Source: UBA6623 sp965217195 (GTDB lineage: Bacteria; Acidobacteriota; Terriglobia; Bryobacterales; UBA6623). From it: a stretch of DNA of 64,000 nt. Each line of letters starts with the position of its first letter. Positions within the stretch are counted from its first letter, which is position 1. The stretch lies in assembly GCA_965217195.1 (NCBI GenBank), contig CBDCHL010000003.1:434001-498000 (forward strand), given 5' to 3'. Under the pieces are notes generated by a model. That model was not told the DNA's origin. It did no database searches and saw nothing but the letters and a program-made list of their open reading frames with translations. Positions 32,608-42,011 of the stretch are shown here, piece by piece. The position numbers and the translations under genes are program-made.

Positions 32608-34110
32608 ATGCACATGATGAGTTCTAATAGCCTCTTTAGATTACTCTTCGGAAATCACCTCGTTTGTTCCCTGTGCCTGTTTTTCCTCGTCTCACAAGCG
32701 TACGCCGTGGCCGGCCTTCAAGCGTCGGCGACTCAGCTTGGCGAGGTTGAGAAATTGGTGAGCGAAAGGAAATATGCAGAGGCTGAGGAATCGGTTCGCA
32801 AGTTGATCAATCGTCAGCCGTCAGCTGCCGCCTTCCACTTGCTGGGGTATGTGTGCGAACAGCGAGACAAATTGGATGAGGCCGCGGGCGCCTATACCCG
32901 GGCTCTCAAGCTGAATCCAGGCAGACATTCCTCCAAAGTCAGGCTAGGAATTGTCCACGGCAAGAAGGAGAGGTATCCAGAGTGTATCGCAATTCTGGAA
33001 ACCGTTGATGGTGGCACAAGGAACGATCCAGAAGCGCTTTTCTATTTGTCTCGGGCTTATCTCGAAACCGGGAAGCAAGTCAAAGCCGTTGAAACCGCCA
33101 AACTGGTCGAACGCTGGGAGGAGAAGGATCCCGGTGCGCTTCTTTCTGTTGGCAGATTACTGGCATCGAAGAATCTGAACGAAGAGGCGGTGCCTATCTT
33201 GAAAAAGGCCATCAGCAGCCTGACGGATTCTTCGGAGGCTTACTACAGTCTCGCTTATGCTCTTTTCAAGATGCGTAGCCTCGATGAGGCTTCCCTTTAT
33301 GCCGATAAAGCACAGAACCTGGATCCAACATCCACTAGGATCTTATTGCTTCAAGCGCTAGTATTGCTGGATGATCGGAAGTTTTCGCAAGCCAAAGACT
33401 CCATCCGAAAGGCCCAAGCGCTCAAACCGGACGACAAATCTGCAGCGTACCTCTGGTCTCGCGCTCTGATCGAAGAGGGAGCCTATGCTGAAGGAATAGA
33501 GCTACTCAATAATCTGATCGCCGGTGGTTACAACGATCCTGACGCCCATTTATCACTCATAATAGGCTTCAGGAGGAATGGAGAATTTCAGAAGGCGCTC
33601 AGCCACGCATTGAAAATGGTGGAAATGTTTCCTGGCAACCCGTCGGCGCACTTGCGTGCGGGCATAGAGTTGGACTTTCTCGGAGAGTACCAGCAAGCTG
33701 CAAAATACCTAAGAGATGCCGTAGCCTTGGCGGGCGATGATCCTGAAATATTGACTGTAGCCAAGTTTAATCTAGCTACGATCGCAGCCAAAGAGGGCAA
33801 GAATGCGGATGCAGTGCGACTACTTGAAGACGTGATTCGCGCCAATCCGAAGGACGTTCTGGCTCGAGTGAAACTTGCAGACATTTACCATCAGGCTGGG
33901 CAATACCAAGATGCTGCAAAAGTTCTGCAGCAAGCGTTGTCTTACGACTTTCGAAACAAGCGCGCCCACTTTTTATTGGGTACGGTCCTTTCCAAACTTG
34001 GCAACCTTTCCGAAGCCGAAGACCATTTCAAGATATTTGAGGAGCTGGAGAAATCCGAAGTTAGCCCAGAGCGGACCCAACCATCGGTCTACAAGCAGGA
34101 CACGAACTAA
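32608..34110 (+). CDS. Secreted TPR protein
   Basis: 500 residues. Signal peptide at ~1-33 (LVCSLCLFFLVSQAYAVAG), then about 12 tetratricopeptide repeats across the whole protein (AAAFHLLGYVCEQRDKLDEA, EALFYLSRAYLETGKQVKAV, EAYYSLAYALFKMRSLDEAS, RAHFLLGTVLSKLGNLSEAE). TPR proteins are scaffolds; in this context it may organise the FG-GAP proteins or the receptor. The RBS AGGAGA (32591-32596) is rather far (12 bp) from the ATG; ATGs at 32614 and 32617 in frame are alternatives. Confidence 0.85.
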   Translation: MHMMSSNSLFRLLFGNHLVCSLCLFFLVSQAYAVAGLQASATQLGEVEKLVSERKYAEAEESVRKLINRQPSAAAFHLLGYVCEQRDKLDEAAGAYTRALKLNPGRHSSKVRLGIVHGKKERYPECIAILETVDGGTRNDPEALFYLSRAYLETGKQVKAVETAKLVERWEEKDPGALLSVGRLLASKNLNEEAVPILKKAISSLTDSSEAYYSLAYALFKMRSLDEASLYADKAQNLDPTSTRILLLQALVLLDDRKFSQAKDSIRKAQALKPDDKSAAYLWSRALIEEGAYAEGIELLNNLIAGGYNDPDAHLSLIIGFRRNGEFQKALSHALKMVEMFPGNPSAHLRAGIELDFLGEYQQAAKYLRDAVALAGDDPEILTVAKFNLATIAAKEGKNADAVRLLEDVIRANPKDVLARVKLADIYHQAGQYQDAAKVLQQALSYDFRNKRAHFLLGTVLSKLGNLSEAEDHFKIFEELEKSEVSPERTQPSVYKQDTN

Positions 34111-34111
34111 T

Positions 34112-34134
34112 TGACTAGGCGCATAATATAGAGT
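34112..34134 (+). repeat. Solitary IS630-type terminal inverted repeat
   Basis: TTGACTAGGCGCATAATATA and the next bases match the left end of IS630 copy 1 except for a short central difference, and TA-like bases precede it right behind the TPR stop. No transposase or partner repeat follows, so it is a relic of a lost or degraded element. Confidence 0.55.
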
Positions 34135-34182
34135 CAGTGTTTCCGATGCCGAACGTCTTATGCTGAAAAAAGGGTTCGCCGT

Positions 34183-34365
34183 TTGAGTGACGAATGTGAA
34201 GGCGATGCCCAGCGTCATTTATTGGATACTTTGAAAGCCCTTACAGACAAGCTCAGCCCCGCAAAAGCAAAAGAGTTTGCTACGAAGCTCGTCGTGGCCA
34301 TGCTAGCCAGGAATCTTGCGATGGCATGGGGCTTCCCCCACCCATGGATTCGGTATTCATTATGA
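34183..34365 (+). pseudogene. Small fragment with helical repeat motif
   Basis: TTG-started 60-residue frame: HLLDTLKALTDKLSPAKAKEFATKLVVAML resembles one unit of helical Leu/Ala repeats seen in large acidobacterial and planctomycete proteins. Only a single unit is present and it has no clear RBS. Probably a remnant; identity unsure. Confidence 0.3.
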
Positions 34366-34633
34366 TGACCTCCATTGTATTTAGGGAGCGAAACGGCAGT
34401 TCTTCACCGTCGGACAGGCGAACCGCACGCGTGTCTCCAAGCCTCCCGTACCGCTAGTGGGCGCCTTAGTCCAGACGCTGCACTCACCATTCTTCGTTCA
34501 TTTCATTCGTCGGTAGAACACGAGGCTGCTTCCCGGGCGAGTCGCGACCGTAATCTCCAGGCCACCGTACCTATCGTAGGTTCTGATCAATTGCTTGGTA
34601 GTAGTGTCAGGGAATTCAAATTCGTAAACGGAA

Positions 34634-35045
34634 TCAGCCTCCAATGACCGAGGATTCACAATAATCCTGGAACCGCTGCATCTCTCGCGGCGGAAAGCTT
34701 AGAAACTCACTACGCTGTTGCTCGCTCGCCGTCATGTAGTGCGGCTTGCGAGTGGTGGCATGAACACGCATGGGAAACTCGACCGTCTGGCAGGGGTTGA
34801 CGACGAGTTGCTTCTTCTGCACAGCGACATTCAGAATGCGCTTTAGTACACGGAACTCTTTGTGCACGGTGGCAGGCTTGATCCTGCCTCGGGTTGGAAT
34901 TCCGAACTTGGTCCGTATCCTCCTTTCCGAATGGAGACGCCGGTCGACGTACTCCTCGATGGCCTCGGTGGTGATCTCGGTGAGCACCATTGAGCCAAAC
35001 GCGGGCCGAAGATTCTTGAGCACCTCCAGGTTGTCTCGGGAGCGA
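34634..35045 (-). pseudogene. Site-specific integrase, N-terminal half only
   Basis: Core-binding (SAM-like) domain of a tyrosine recombinase: NLEVLKNLRPAFGSMVLTEI, EEYVDRRLHSERRIRTKFGI, KPATVHKEFRVLKRILNVAV and VVNPCQTVEFPMRV. The sequence stops after MTASEQQRSEFLSFPP, where the catalytic domain should begin; no R-H-R-H-Y residues exist. The upstream end is also cut near 35045 at the junction with a lipase fragment. Confidence 0.65.
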
Positions 35046-35370
35046 CGACTCCGACTCCTTCAAACCTCTCGCGAAGTTCCTGAAGCAGAACGGTTACTCG
35101 GCGGCCCCCATCTGCTTAGGCGATTACATCTTGCTGCGCGACGACGTCAAGATCGACGACGTTGCCAAAGGCATGGAGGAAGTCGTCCGCGACAAGATGG
35201 CTCGACCCGCAGGCGCCCGCGGTTCAACTGAACGGGAACTTCGATCTGATCGTGCATAGCACCGGCGGCTTGGTGGCCCGGCGCTGGATCTCGATGTACT
35301 ACCGCGAGCGGCCCTGCCCGGTCCGCAACCTTGTCATGCCGGCGCCCGCGAACTTCGGATCCCAACTAGC
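35046..35370 (+). pseudogene. Alpha/beta-hydrolase (lipase-like) fragment with frameshift
   Basis: Starts abruptly in SFKPLAKFLKQNGYSAAPIC and LRDDVKIDDVAKGMEEVVRD; near 35200 the frame changes and continues with NFDLIVHSTGGLVARRWISM and NLVMPAPANFGSQLAH. VHSTGG is the nucleophile elbow of esterase/lipases. Both ends are cut and there is an internal frameshift, so it is not functional. Confidence 0.6.
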
Positions 35371-35545
35371 CCACGATCTCGACGACCGTGGGGCCGGCGG
35401 TATGAGGTCCCACGATCACCCCGGCCAGGATGTAGCCGACCAGCAGCGGTTGCCCCAGGCGCTGTGCCAGGAGCCCTCCCAGCAGTGCGGCGACCACAAT
35501 GAGAACAATGTCAGCGGCTATACCCACAAGCGACGATTGTCCCAT
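35366..35545 (-). pseudogene. Cation:proton antiporter (CPA2/KefB-like), N-terminal fragment
   Basis: 59 residues beginning with its own ATG: MGQSSLVGIAADIVLIVVAA, LLGGLLAQRLGQPLLVGYIL, AGVIVGPHTAGPTVVEIVG. This is the first two helices of CPA2 antiporters; the rest is missing, cut at the lipase fragment (stop at 35366). It lies just downstream of trkH on the same strand, so a K+/H+ transport pair may once have existed here. Confidence 0.6.
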
Positions 35546-35794
35546 GCCCCGGCAAACTGGGTTGCAAGGGCCGATGAATGGACAGGAGGGGGGACCGGCA
35601 CTTTCGGGCCGTTAGGCGAGCAACAAACGTGAGGTTTGCAGGCTTGCCGGCGAAGGGTCCCGCCGTCCGGCTTAGGTGGGGCCGAGGCTGCGCTTTGCCT
35701 CGTGTTGCGTGGAAGCTTCCCGTGCTCCTCGCGCGCGGCGACGTACCTAGGATGCTCGGCGCCGCCGGAATGAACCTGCACGCCGGCCAACCCC
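35546..35794. other. Unassigned spacer downstream of trkH
   Basis: No recognisable gene or terminator in these ~250 bp. Confidence 0.4.
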
Positions 35795-37246
35795 CTACTT
35801 GCGCCAGAACCAAGGCGTCAGCAGAACGAGCGCGGAGTAGAACTCGAGGCGACCGGCAATCATACAAACACTCAAGACCCATTTGGCTCCGGCAGGCAGC
35901 CAGCCGTAGTTATCGAACGGCCCAACTCCTCCAAACGCGGGGCCGATGTTGAATACCGCAGCAATGGCCGCGGTGAGCGACGTCAGGACATCCACACCCA
36001 TTGAGGCCAGCAACAGAGATGCCGACAAAATGACGGCGGCGGCAATGCAAACCAGGATCAGCAAGCTCTGAACCGTCGACTCCGGGATGGCGCGCGATCC
36101 GAGACGAACCGCGAACACCCCGCGCCGCTCCACCATACGCTTGAATTCTCGGTCGATCACCTTGGTGAGCAGCAACAGACGCGCAACCTTGAGACCGCCC
36201 GACGTAGAGCCCGTACAGCCGCCGACGAACATCAAACCTAGAAGCAGCATTTGCCCGAGCGGATGCCACAGCTCAAAGTCGTCCGTCACAAGTCCCGTCG
36301 TGGTCGTAATCGATGTGACTTGAAAGAAACCGGCGCGCAGAGCGGGCTCCCAGGCATAGCCGTTGTGAAAACGGAGCAAAACCGTGGCGACGACGCCGGC
36401 GATGAGAAGGATGCTGACGTAAGCCTTAAGCTGGACATCCTTCAGGACCGCGAGAGGGCTTCGCTCCAGCCAAAGCCGGTAGTGCAGAATCATGCTGATT
36501 CCGCCTAGGAACATGAAAGTGATAATCGCGTATTCCACAGCTGGGTTCTGAAAGCTCGCGACGCTGGCGCTGCGGCTCGAGAACCCGCCGGTGCCCAAGA
36601 CTGAGAACGTGTGGCACAGCGCATCGAAGTTACCCATTCCGGCCCAGCGCAGGGCGACGTACGAAGCGAGCGAAAGCCCCAGGTACACTTTCCACAGCGC
36701 CAATGCTGTCTCGGTAATCCGCGGCTTCAATTTCTCTGAGGTCGCGCCGGAGAACTCAGCTCGGTAAAGGCTTGCGCCGCCGTGGCCGACGAGAGGTAGG
36801 ACGGCCACCCCGAGTAATATGATTCCCATCCCGCCTATCCAGTGGGTGAGGCAACGCCAGAACAGAATCGGCTTTCCGAGGCGCTCCACGTCATTGAGGA
36901 CGGTAGCGCCTGACGCTGAAAACCCCGAGGCCGCCTCAAAGAATGCGTCTGCAAAGCTCGGAAACTCAGGCGAAAGGTAGAACGGGAGGGCGCCTAAGAG
37001 AGGCATCGAAGCCCAAGTGGATGTTACCAACAAGAGCGCTTCGCGCTGACAAAGTTCGCGACTGGGACGGGGCAGCAGAAAAGTCAAAAGACCGCCGGCC
37101 GATGCGCAGATGAACAACGAGATCAGCAACGGCCGAAGCGGTCCGGATGATGTCAACAATCCATACAGAATCGGCGCCGTCAGCGCCACCGCCAGAAACA
37201 AGAGGAACTGCCCTAAGACATGTCCGATTGAGTCAAACCGCAACAC
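35795..37246 (-). CDS. trkH: TrkH-family potassium uptake protein
   Basis: 483 residues, GTG start (MLRFDSIGHVLGQFLLFLAV). About ten to twelve membrane segments with the four pore-loop regions typical of TrkH/KtrB: SGFSASGATVL, FSVLGTGGFSSRSAS, TTTTGLVTDDFELW and FNIGPAFGG. The LTHWIGGMGIILLGVAVLPL and CTGSTSGGLKVARLLLL motifs are diagnostic. The pore protein moves K+ and normally needs a TrkA-type regulatory subunit, which is not adjacent. The only RCK protein in the window is the channel at 13457. The gene is intact in the middle of a region of fragments. Confidence 0.92.
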   Translation of the reverse strand: MLRFDSIGHVLGQFLLFLAVALTAPILYGLLTSSGPLRPLLISLFICASAGGLLTFLLPRPSRELCQREALLLVTSTWASMPLLGALPFYLSPEFPSFADAFFEAASGFSASGATVLNDVERLGKPILFWRCLTHWIGGMGIILLGVAVLPLVGHGGASLYRAEFSGATSEKLKPRITETALALWKVYLGLSLASYVALRWAGMGNFDALCHTFSVLGTGGFSSRSASVASFQNPAVEYAIITFMFLGGISMILHYRLWLERSPLAVLKDVQLKAYVSILLIAGVVATVLLRFHNGYAWEPALRAGFFQVTSITTTTGLVTDDFELWHPLGQMLLLGLMFVGGCTGSTSGGLKVARLLLLTKVIDREFKRMVERRGVFAVRLGSRAIPESTVQSLLILVCIAAAVILSASLLLASMGVDVLTSLTAAIAAVFNIGPAFGGVGPFDNYGWLPAGAKWVLSVCMIAGRLEFYSALVLLTPWFWRK

Positions 37247-37369
37247 AGTGTCGAACCTGCTCGTTCAGGTGTCCGCAGCCTGCCGGAGACGCGATGCGAA
37301 CGGCGGCGACAAGGCAGCCCAGGCGTCCCCGGAACGGTCGGAACCAAAACCAAGGCGTGAACGCGGCGG

Positions 37370-37521
37370 TCCCTTTTTTTGTCGTCCAGGGCCCCGGAGA
37401 GCAAAAACTTGAGTACAACGACCCGTGGGACTCGCGCATCCTCAGCCTTGAAGACCTCGCCCGTTCCGGCCTCGCCGAGCCTTTCGAGCATCTTGTAATG
37501 GCTGACGGTGTGGCCGACCAC
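37370..37521 (-). pseudogene. Ser/Thr kinase N-terminal fragment
   Basis: GHTVSHYKMLERLGEAGTGE and VFKAEDARVPRVVVLKFLLS are the glycine-loop and lysine strands of a PknB-like kinase. The frame leaves the family right after, at a run of seven T near 37375. No catalytic loop follows. A remnant. Confidence 0.6.
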
Positions 37522-37739
37522 GACAGGCCAATTGTAGCGTTTCGCGGTTAGCCGGCGAAAACAACCGAACCCACTCGCTATCGGCCCAGAGTCTCGGTAG
37601 CGCTCTGATGGGACTCGATTTGGGCCCGCTCGGCGACCGATTGAGGAAGCTCTGACGTCTGGATCGCTCAATGGGAAATCGTTAGAACGAAGCCGCTCGC
37701 GAGACGGATGCTGCGCGTGGGGGAAATAGGGGCGGCACT

Positions 37740-38175
37740 TTCCTGAACGCAAACGGCGCTCCGTTGTCGCTGCGGATCCGCCGCGGCAGTCCGTATTCGA
37801 GGAACACCGTCGCCATCACCGCTTGCACATGGGCGAAATCGCATCCCTCCAACGCTTGGCAGCACAGCACGTAGCGGCTGTAGTTGTCGATCAACGTCAG
37901 CGGATCGATGCGCTCGCCGTTGCGTGCTCGAAACCACCCCTTGAAATCGATCGACAGCACTTCGTTCGGCGCGCCGGCGTGCGCCAGGGGCCCTTCATAC
38001 GGCGGCGTGCGACGCCGTTTCTTGCCGGGCCGAGTGAGTCCTTCGCAGCGCAGAATTTCCCCGATCGTCGAAGCCACCGGCGGCTTTGTTTCCGGCTGTT
38101 CATCTTTGAGCAGCGCTCGAATCTTCGGCGCCCCACAACGGATGAGCGCGCCGGATTTCGAGAATCCGCTCGACC
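37740..38175 (-). pseudogene. IS481-like transposase fragment
   Basis: An rve core lacking both ends: GAPKIRALLKDEQPETKPPV, GPLAHAGAPNEVLSIDFKGW (first Asp), DNYSRYVLCCQALEG and FLEYGLPRRIRSDNGAPFA (second Asp). The part with the catalytic Glu is replaced by unrelated sequence after NGAPFAF. Confidence 0.65.
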
Positions 38176-38224
38176 GTTGCCGGGCTGCTCCCACGCCTCC
38201 CGGCGGTATCACCCTCTCAATCAG

Positions 38225-38690
38225 GGGGGAGCAGCGGTGTTGGGTACATAAGACGGCCAACGTGTTGGACAAGCTGCCGCAGAGCATGCAGAGCAGGCGA
38301 AGCAAGCTTTGCACGACATCTATCTGGCGCCGAGCCGCGCGACGCCGAGAAAGCCTTCGATGATTTCGCGACGTTCTATGAAAAGAAGTTTCATCGAGCG
38401 GCCGAGTGTTTGAGGAAGGACCGCGACGAGTTGTTGACGTTCTATGATTTTCCGGCCGAACATTGGGCGCATTTGCGGACGACGAATCCCATCGAGTCGA
38501 CCTTTGCGACGATCCGATTGCGGCAGCGCCGAACGAAGGGATGCGGCAGTCGCGAGGTGTCGTTGGCGATGGCGTTATATGTTGGCCCGCCCAGCCGAGC
38601 GCCACTGGCGACGCCTGAACGGCTCGGAAGTAATGGTTCACATCTTAGAAGCCCGTATCGCAGGGTTATAATTGTGATGGAGTTGTCGAG
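38225..38690 (+). pseudogene. IS256 (Mutator-type) transposase C-terminal fragment, frameshifted
   Basis: KTANVLDKLPQSMQ begins the recognisable part; after frame changes RKDRDELLTFYDFPAEHWAH and LRTTNPIESTFATIRLRQRR, KGCGSREVSLAMAL follow, the C-terminal signature of IS256 transposases. The end is frameshifted again near 38580. It lies immediately upstream of the PSD1 gene. Confidence 0.65.
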
Positions 38691-38714
38691 CTTGCGGAGA
38701 AGGTTTTGCGCGTC

Positions 38715-41700
38715 ATGAGAAGATCCTGTTGGCGAATCGAATTGCATCTTGCGGTGGCGATGACGGCGGCCGGGATAGGAGTTGCCTCGGCAGCGGAGCC
38801 GGTGACGTTTAACCGCGACATCCGACCGATCCTTTCCGACAAATGCTTCGCCTGCCACGGGCCCGACAAGGCACAGCGCAAGACCGAGTTGCGTTTTGAC
38901 AACGAAGAGGGCGCTTTCATCGATTTGAAGTCAGGTGGGAAGGCCGTCGTCCGAGGGGACGTCGAAAAAAGCGTTCTTTTCCAACGCCTGACTTCCGAGG
39001 ACGATGTGCTCCGTATGCCGCCCGGCTATTTGGGCCAAGATAGGCTCTCCGACGAAGAGATTGATCTGATTCGTCGTTGGATCGAACAGGGCGCCAAGTG
39101 GGAAAAGCACTGGGCGTTTATCGCGCCACGCCGCGAGACATCGCCGGCTGTAAGCAACCCGGATTGGGCGCAAGTTGGGTTTGATAAGTTTGTCGTCGCG
39201 CGTCTCGAGAAAGAAGGTCTCAAACCCACGGCGGAGGCCGACCGGCGTGCTCTGATTCGCCGAGTTTCTCTCGACATCACCGGCGTGCCCCCGACTCCCG
39301 CCGAGGTGGAAGACTTCGTCAACGATACTTCCCCGAAGGCCTACGAAAAGGTGGTTGATCGCCTGCTCGTCTCCCCACGCTACGGCGAGCGCATGGCGAT
39401 TCGCTGGCTGGATGCGGCGCGCTATGCCGACACGAATGGTTACCAAAGCGACGGCTACCGCCACATGTGGCGTTGGCGCGATTGGGTGATCGATGCATTC
39501 AACGACAACAAACCCTTCGATGAATTCACGATCGAGCAAATCGCCGGCGACCTGCTCCCCACCCCGCGCCGAGATCAGGTCATCGCGACGGGCTTCAACC
39601 GCAACCATCGAACCAGCGCCGAGGGAGGGCTGGTCGAGGAAGAGTTTCGCGTCGAGTACGTAGCCGATCGAGTCGAGACGACATCGACGGTCTGGCTCGG
39701 GTTGACGGTCGGGTGCGCGCGCTGTCACGACCACAAATACGACCCGCTTCTCCAGAAGGAGTTCTATCAACTCTTTGCCTTCTTCAATCATCTTCCCGAG
39801 CGCGGGCTGGTCTACAACTTTGGCAATGAAGAGCCTCTAATCAAAGCGCCCACTCCCGAGGACGAAACCAAGCTGGCCGCGCTCGACAAAGAACAGGCCG
39901 CCGCCGAAAAGGCCTGGAAGAAGCTCGACGGCAAAATCAACAAGACGCAACGAAGTTGGGAAAAATGGGTGCGAACCTCGGGCGCCCCCGATTGGGCCCC
40001 CGGCGACGGGCTGATTCTGCACTTCCCCTTGGACGGCAACTTGCGCGAGGAAACCGGCGTTTACCGCCGGCCCGTATCGCACAACCCACTGACCAACCCC
40101 AACCCGGACCCGCCGGTTCGCCCGTTCGTTGTCGAAGAGGAAGAGGACGAGGACGAGGGCGAAGGTGGCACGCTCTCCTTCGACAAAGGCCCGCTCGGCC
40201 AAGCAGCTCGCTTCGACGGCAAGAAACACGTCGAAGGCGGTCCGGGTTTCGAGTTCAGTTTTCTCGATCCGTTTACTTTCTCGGCATGGATTTATCCGAC
40301 TTCGCCGAACGGGGCGATTCTCTCGAAGACGAAACCGCTCCCCAAGGAAGCGGGCCACGGGCTGTATTTGCGCGAAGGCAAGGTCTTTCTCTACATCAAC
40401 AACCGCTGGACCGACATCAGCCTAAGGCTGTACGGCGACAAGCCGGTCGAGATGAACCGCTGGCACCACGTCGCGGTTACCTACGACGGCGGCCGCAAGG
40501 CCCGAGGTGTCCACCTCTATGTCAACGGCAAAGAGCAGGGCAAGGAAATCGATTGGAACGACCTGATCTTTCCCTTTGGGTCCGATGAACCGTTTCGTAT
40601 CGGTGCCGGGGGCGGCGAACCGAACTTCGAAGGCTTGATCGACGACGTCCGCGTCTACAACCGCGCGTTGCCGCCGCAGGAAGCCAAGCTGCTGCCCGTG
40701 CGCGCAACGGTGACCGAGATCGCCCGTAAGAAGCCCATGAAGCGAACGACGCTTGAAGAGCGCAAGCTGCGCTCGGCGTTTCTCGACCGAGCGGCTCCTG
40801 CCGAGATCGCGATCGCGCGGAAGAGGCTCTACGATACACGCCGAGAACGGAACTTGTTCTATGCCGGCATCCCGACCGTCATGGTCATGATGGACACCGA
40901 GAAACCGCGCCAAGCGTACATCCTCACGAGAGGGTCTTACGAGGCGCACGGCGACAAGGTCGATGCCGGCACGCCGGCGATTCTTTCTCCCTTCAAACCG
41001 GAGTGGGAACGCAATCGGCTGGGTCTTGCGCGCTGGCTGGTCGACCGCTCGAATCCTTTGACCGCTCGTGTTACCGTAAATCGTTTCTGGCAGATGTTTT
41101 TCGGGGTCGGGCTCGTGAAAACGACCGAGAACTTCGGCTCGCAGGGTGAGAAACCGCCCCACCAGGACGTCCTCGATTGGCTGGCCGTTGAGTTCATGGA
41201 AAACGGCTGGGATGTCAAAGGGATTGTCAAGACGATTGTCACGAGCGCGACTTACCGGCAGTCGTCCAAAGTGACGCCGGAACTTGTCGAACGGGATCCG
41301 GAAAACCGCCTGTTTGCCCGCGGGCCGCGTTTTCGGCTGCCGGCGGAAACCATTCGCGACCAGGCGTTAGCGATTTCCGGATTGCTGAACGAAGAGCTGG
41401 GCGGGCCCTCTGTAAAGCCCTACCAACCCGAGGGGCTTTGGAAGGAATTGACATTTGCGGAAAATGGGTATATCCCCGACAAGGGCGACGATCTCTACCG
41501 CCGCAGCCTCTATACGTTTTGGCGCCGGACCGTTGCTCCCCCGTCAATGGTCACCTTCGACTCGACCGACCGCGAAACCTGTGCGGTAAGGGAAGTACGC
41601 ACCAACACACCGCTGCAAGCCTTGAACTTAATGAACGACGTGACTTACGTCGAAGCTTCCCGTAAGTTGGGTGAACGCATGATGAATGAAGGCGGCGAGA

Positions 41701-41954
41701 CACCCGCCGAACGCATCGCCTACGGGTTCACGCTGGCCACGGCTCGCCCACCGCGTTCTCAGGAAAGCGACGTCTTGCACCGGGTCTACAGCAGTTTTCT
41801 CGACGACTTCCAAACCGATCCGGAAACTGCCGAGGAGTTGCTAACCGAAGGCGAGTCGGAGCGCGATGAATCGCTCGACGCAGTAGAGTTGGCCTCCTAC
41901 AGCAGCGTCGCCAGCTTGATCCTAAATTTGGACGAGACGATTACTAAGGAATAG
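38715..41954 (+). CDS. PSCyt1-DUF1549-LamG-DUF1553 protein (planctomycete-type cytochrome)
   Basis: 1079 residues from ATG 38715; export signal ends near ASAAEP. A PSCyt1 haem domain follows with CFACH at 44-48. DUF1549 comes next (DKFVVARLEKEGLKPTAEAD ... HKYDPLLQKEFYQLFAFFNH). A charged coiled segment and an acidic run (EEEEDEDEGEGG, ~470) lead to a LamG/concanavalin-like domain (~490-670, with HHVAVTYDGG and LIDDVRVYNRAL). DUF1553 ends the protein (RLGLARWLVDRSNPLTARVT, NRFWQMFFGVGLVKT, TNTPLQALNLMND). It is always paired with a DUF1501 gene, as here (57 bp on). Such pairs are probably periplasmic redox or polysaccharide-related; the exact activity is unknown. Confidence 0.92.
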   Translation: MRRSCWRIELHLAVAMTAAGIGVASAAEPVTFNRDIRPILSDKCFACHGPDKAQRKTELRFDNEEGAFIDLKSGGKAVVRGDVEKSVLFQRLTSEDDVLRMPPGYLGQDRLSDEEIDLIRRWIEQGAKWEKHWAFIAPRRETSPAVSNPDWAQVGFDKFVVARLEKEGLKPTAEADRRALIRRVSLDITGVPPTPAEVEDFVNDTSPKAYEKVVDRLLVSPRYGERMAIRWLDAARYADTNGYQSDGYRHMWRWRDWVIDAFNDNKPFDEFTIEQIAGDLLPTPRRDQVIATGFNRNHRTSAEGGLVEEEFRVEYVADRVETTSTVWLGLTVGCARCHDHKYDPLLQKEFYQLFAFFNHLPERGLVYNFGNEEPLIKAPTPEDETKLAALDKEQAAAEKAWKKLDGKINKTQRSWEKWVRTSGAPDWAPGDGLILHFPLDGNLREETGVYRRPVSHNPLTNPNPDPPVRPFVVEEEEDEDEGEGGTLSFDKGPLGQAARFDGKKHVEGGPGFEFSFLDPFTFSAWIYPTSPNGAILSKTKPLPKEAGHGLYLREGKVFLYINNRWTDISLRLYGDKPVEMNRWHHVAVTYDGGRKARGVHLYVNGKEQGKEIDWNDLIFPFGSDEPFRIGAGGGEPNFEGLIDDVRVYNRALPPQEAKLLPVRATVTEIARKKPMKRTTLEERKLRSAFLDRAAPAEIAIARKRLYDTRRERNLFYAGIPTVMVMMDTEKPRQAYILTRGSYEAHGDKVDAGTPAILSPFKPEWERNRLGLARWLVDRSNPLTARVTVNRFWQMFFGVGLVKTTENFGSQGEKPPHQDVLDWLAVEFMENGWDVKGIVKTIVTSATYRQSSKVTPELVERDPENRLFARGPRFRLPAETIRDQALAISGLLNEELGGPSVKPYQPEGLWKELTFAENGYIPDKGDDLYRRSLYTFWRRTVAPPSMVTFDSTDRETCAVREVRTNTPLQALNLMNDVTYVEASRKLGERMMNEGGETPAERIAYGFTLATARPPRSQESDVLHRVYSSFLDDFQTDPETAEELLTEGESERDESLDAVELASYSSVASLILNLDETITKE

Positions 41955-42011
41955 CTCGGCTGAGCCGACTCGTGCTTAACACGGCTTCGGTAAACGACAA
42001 CGGAGTTAACT

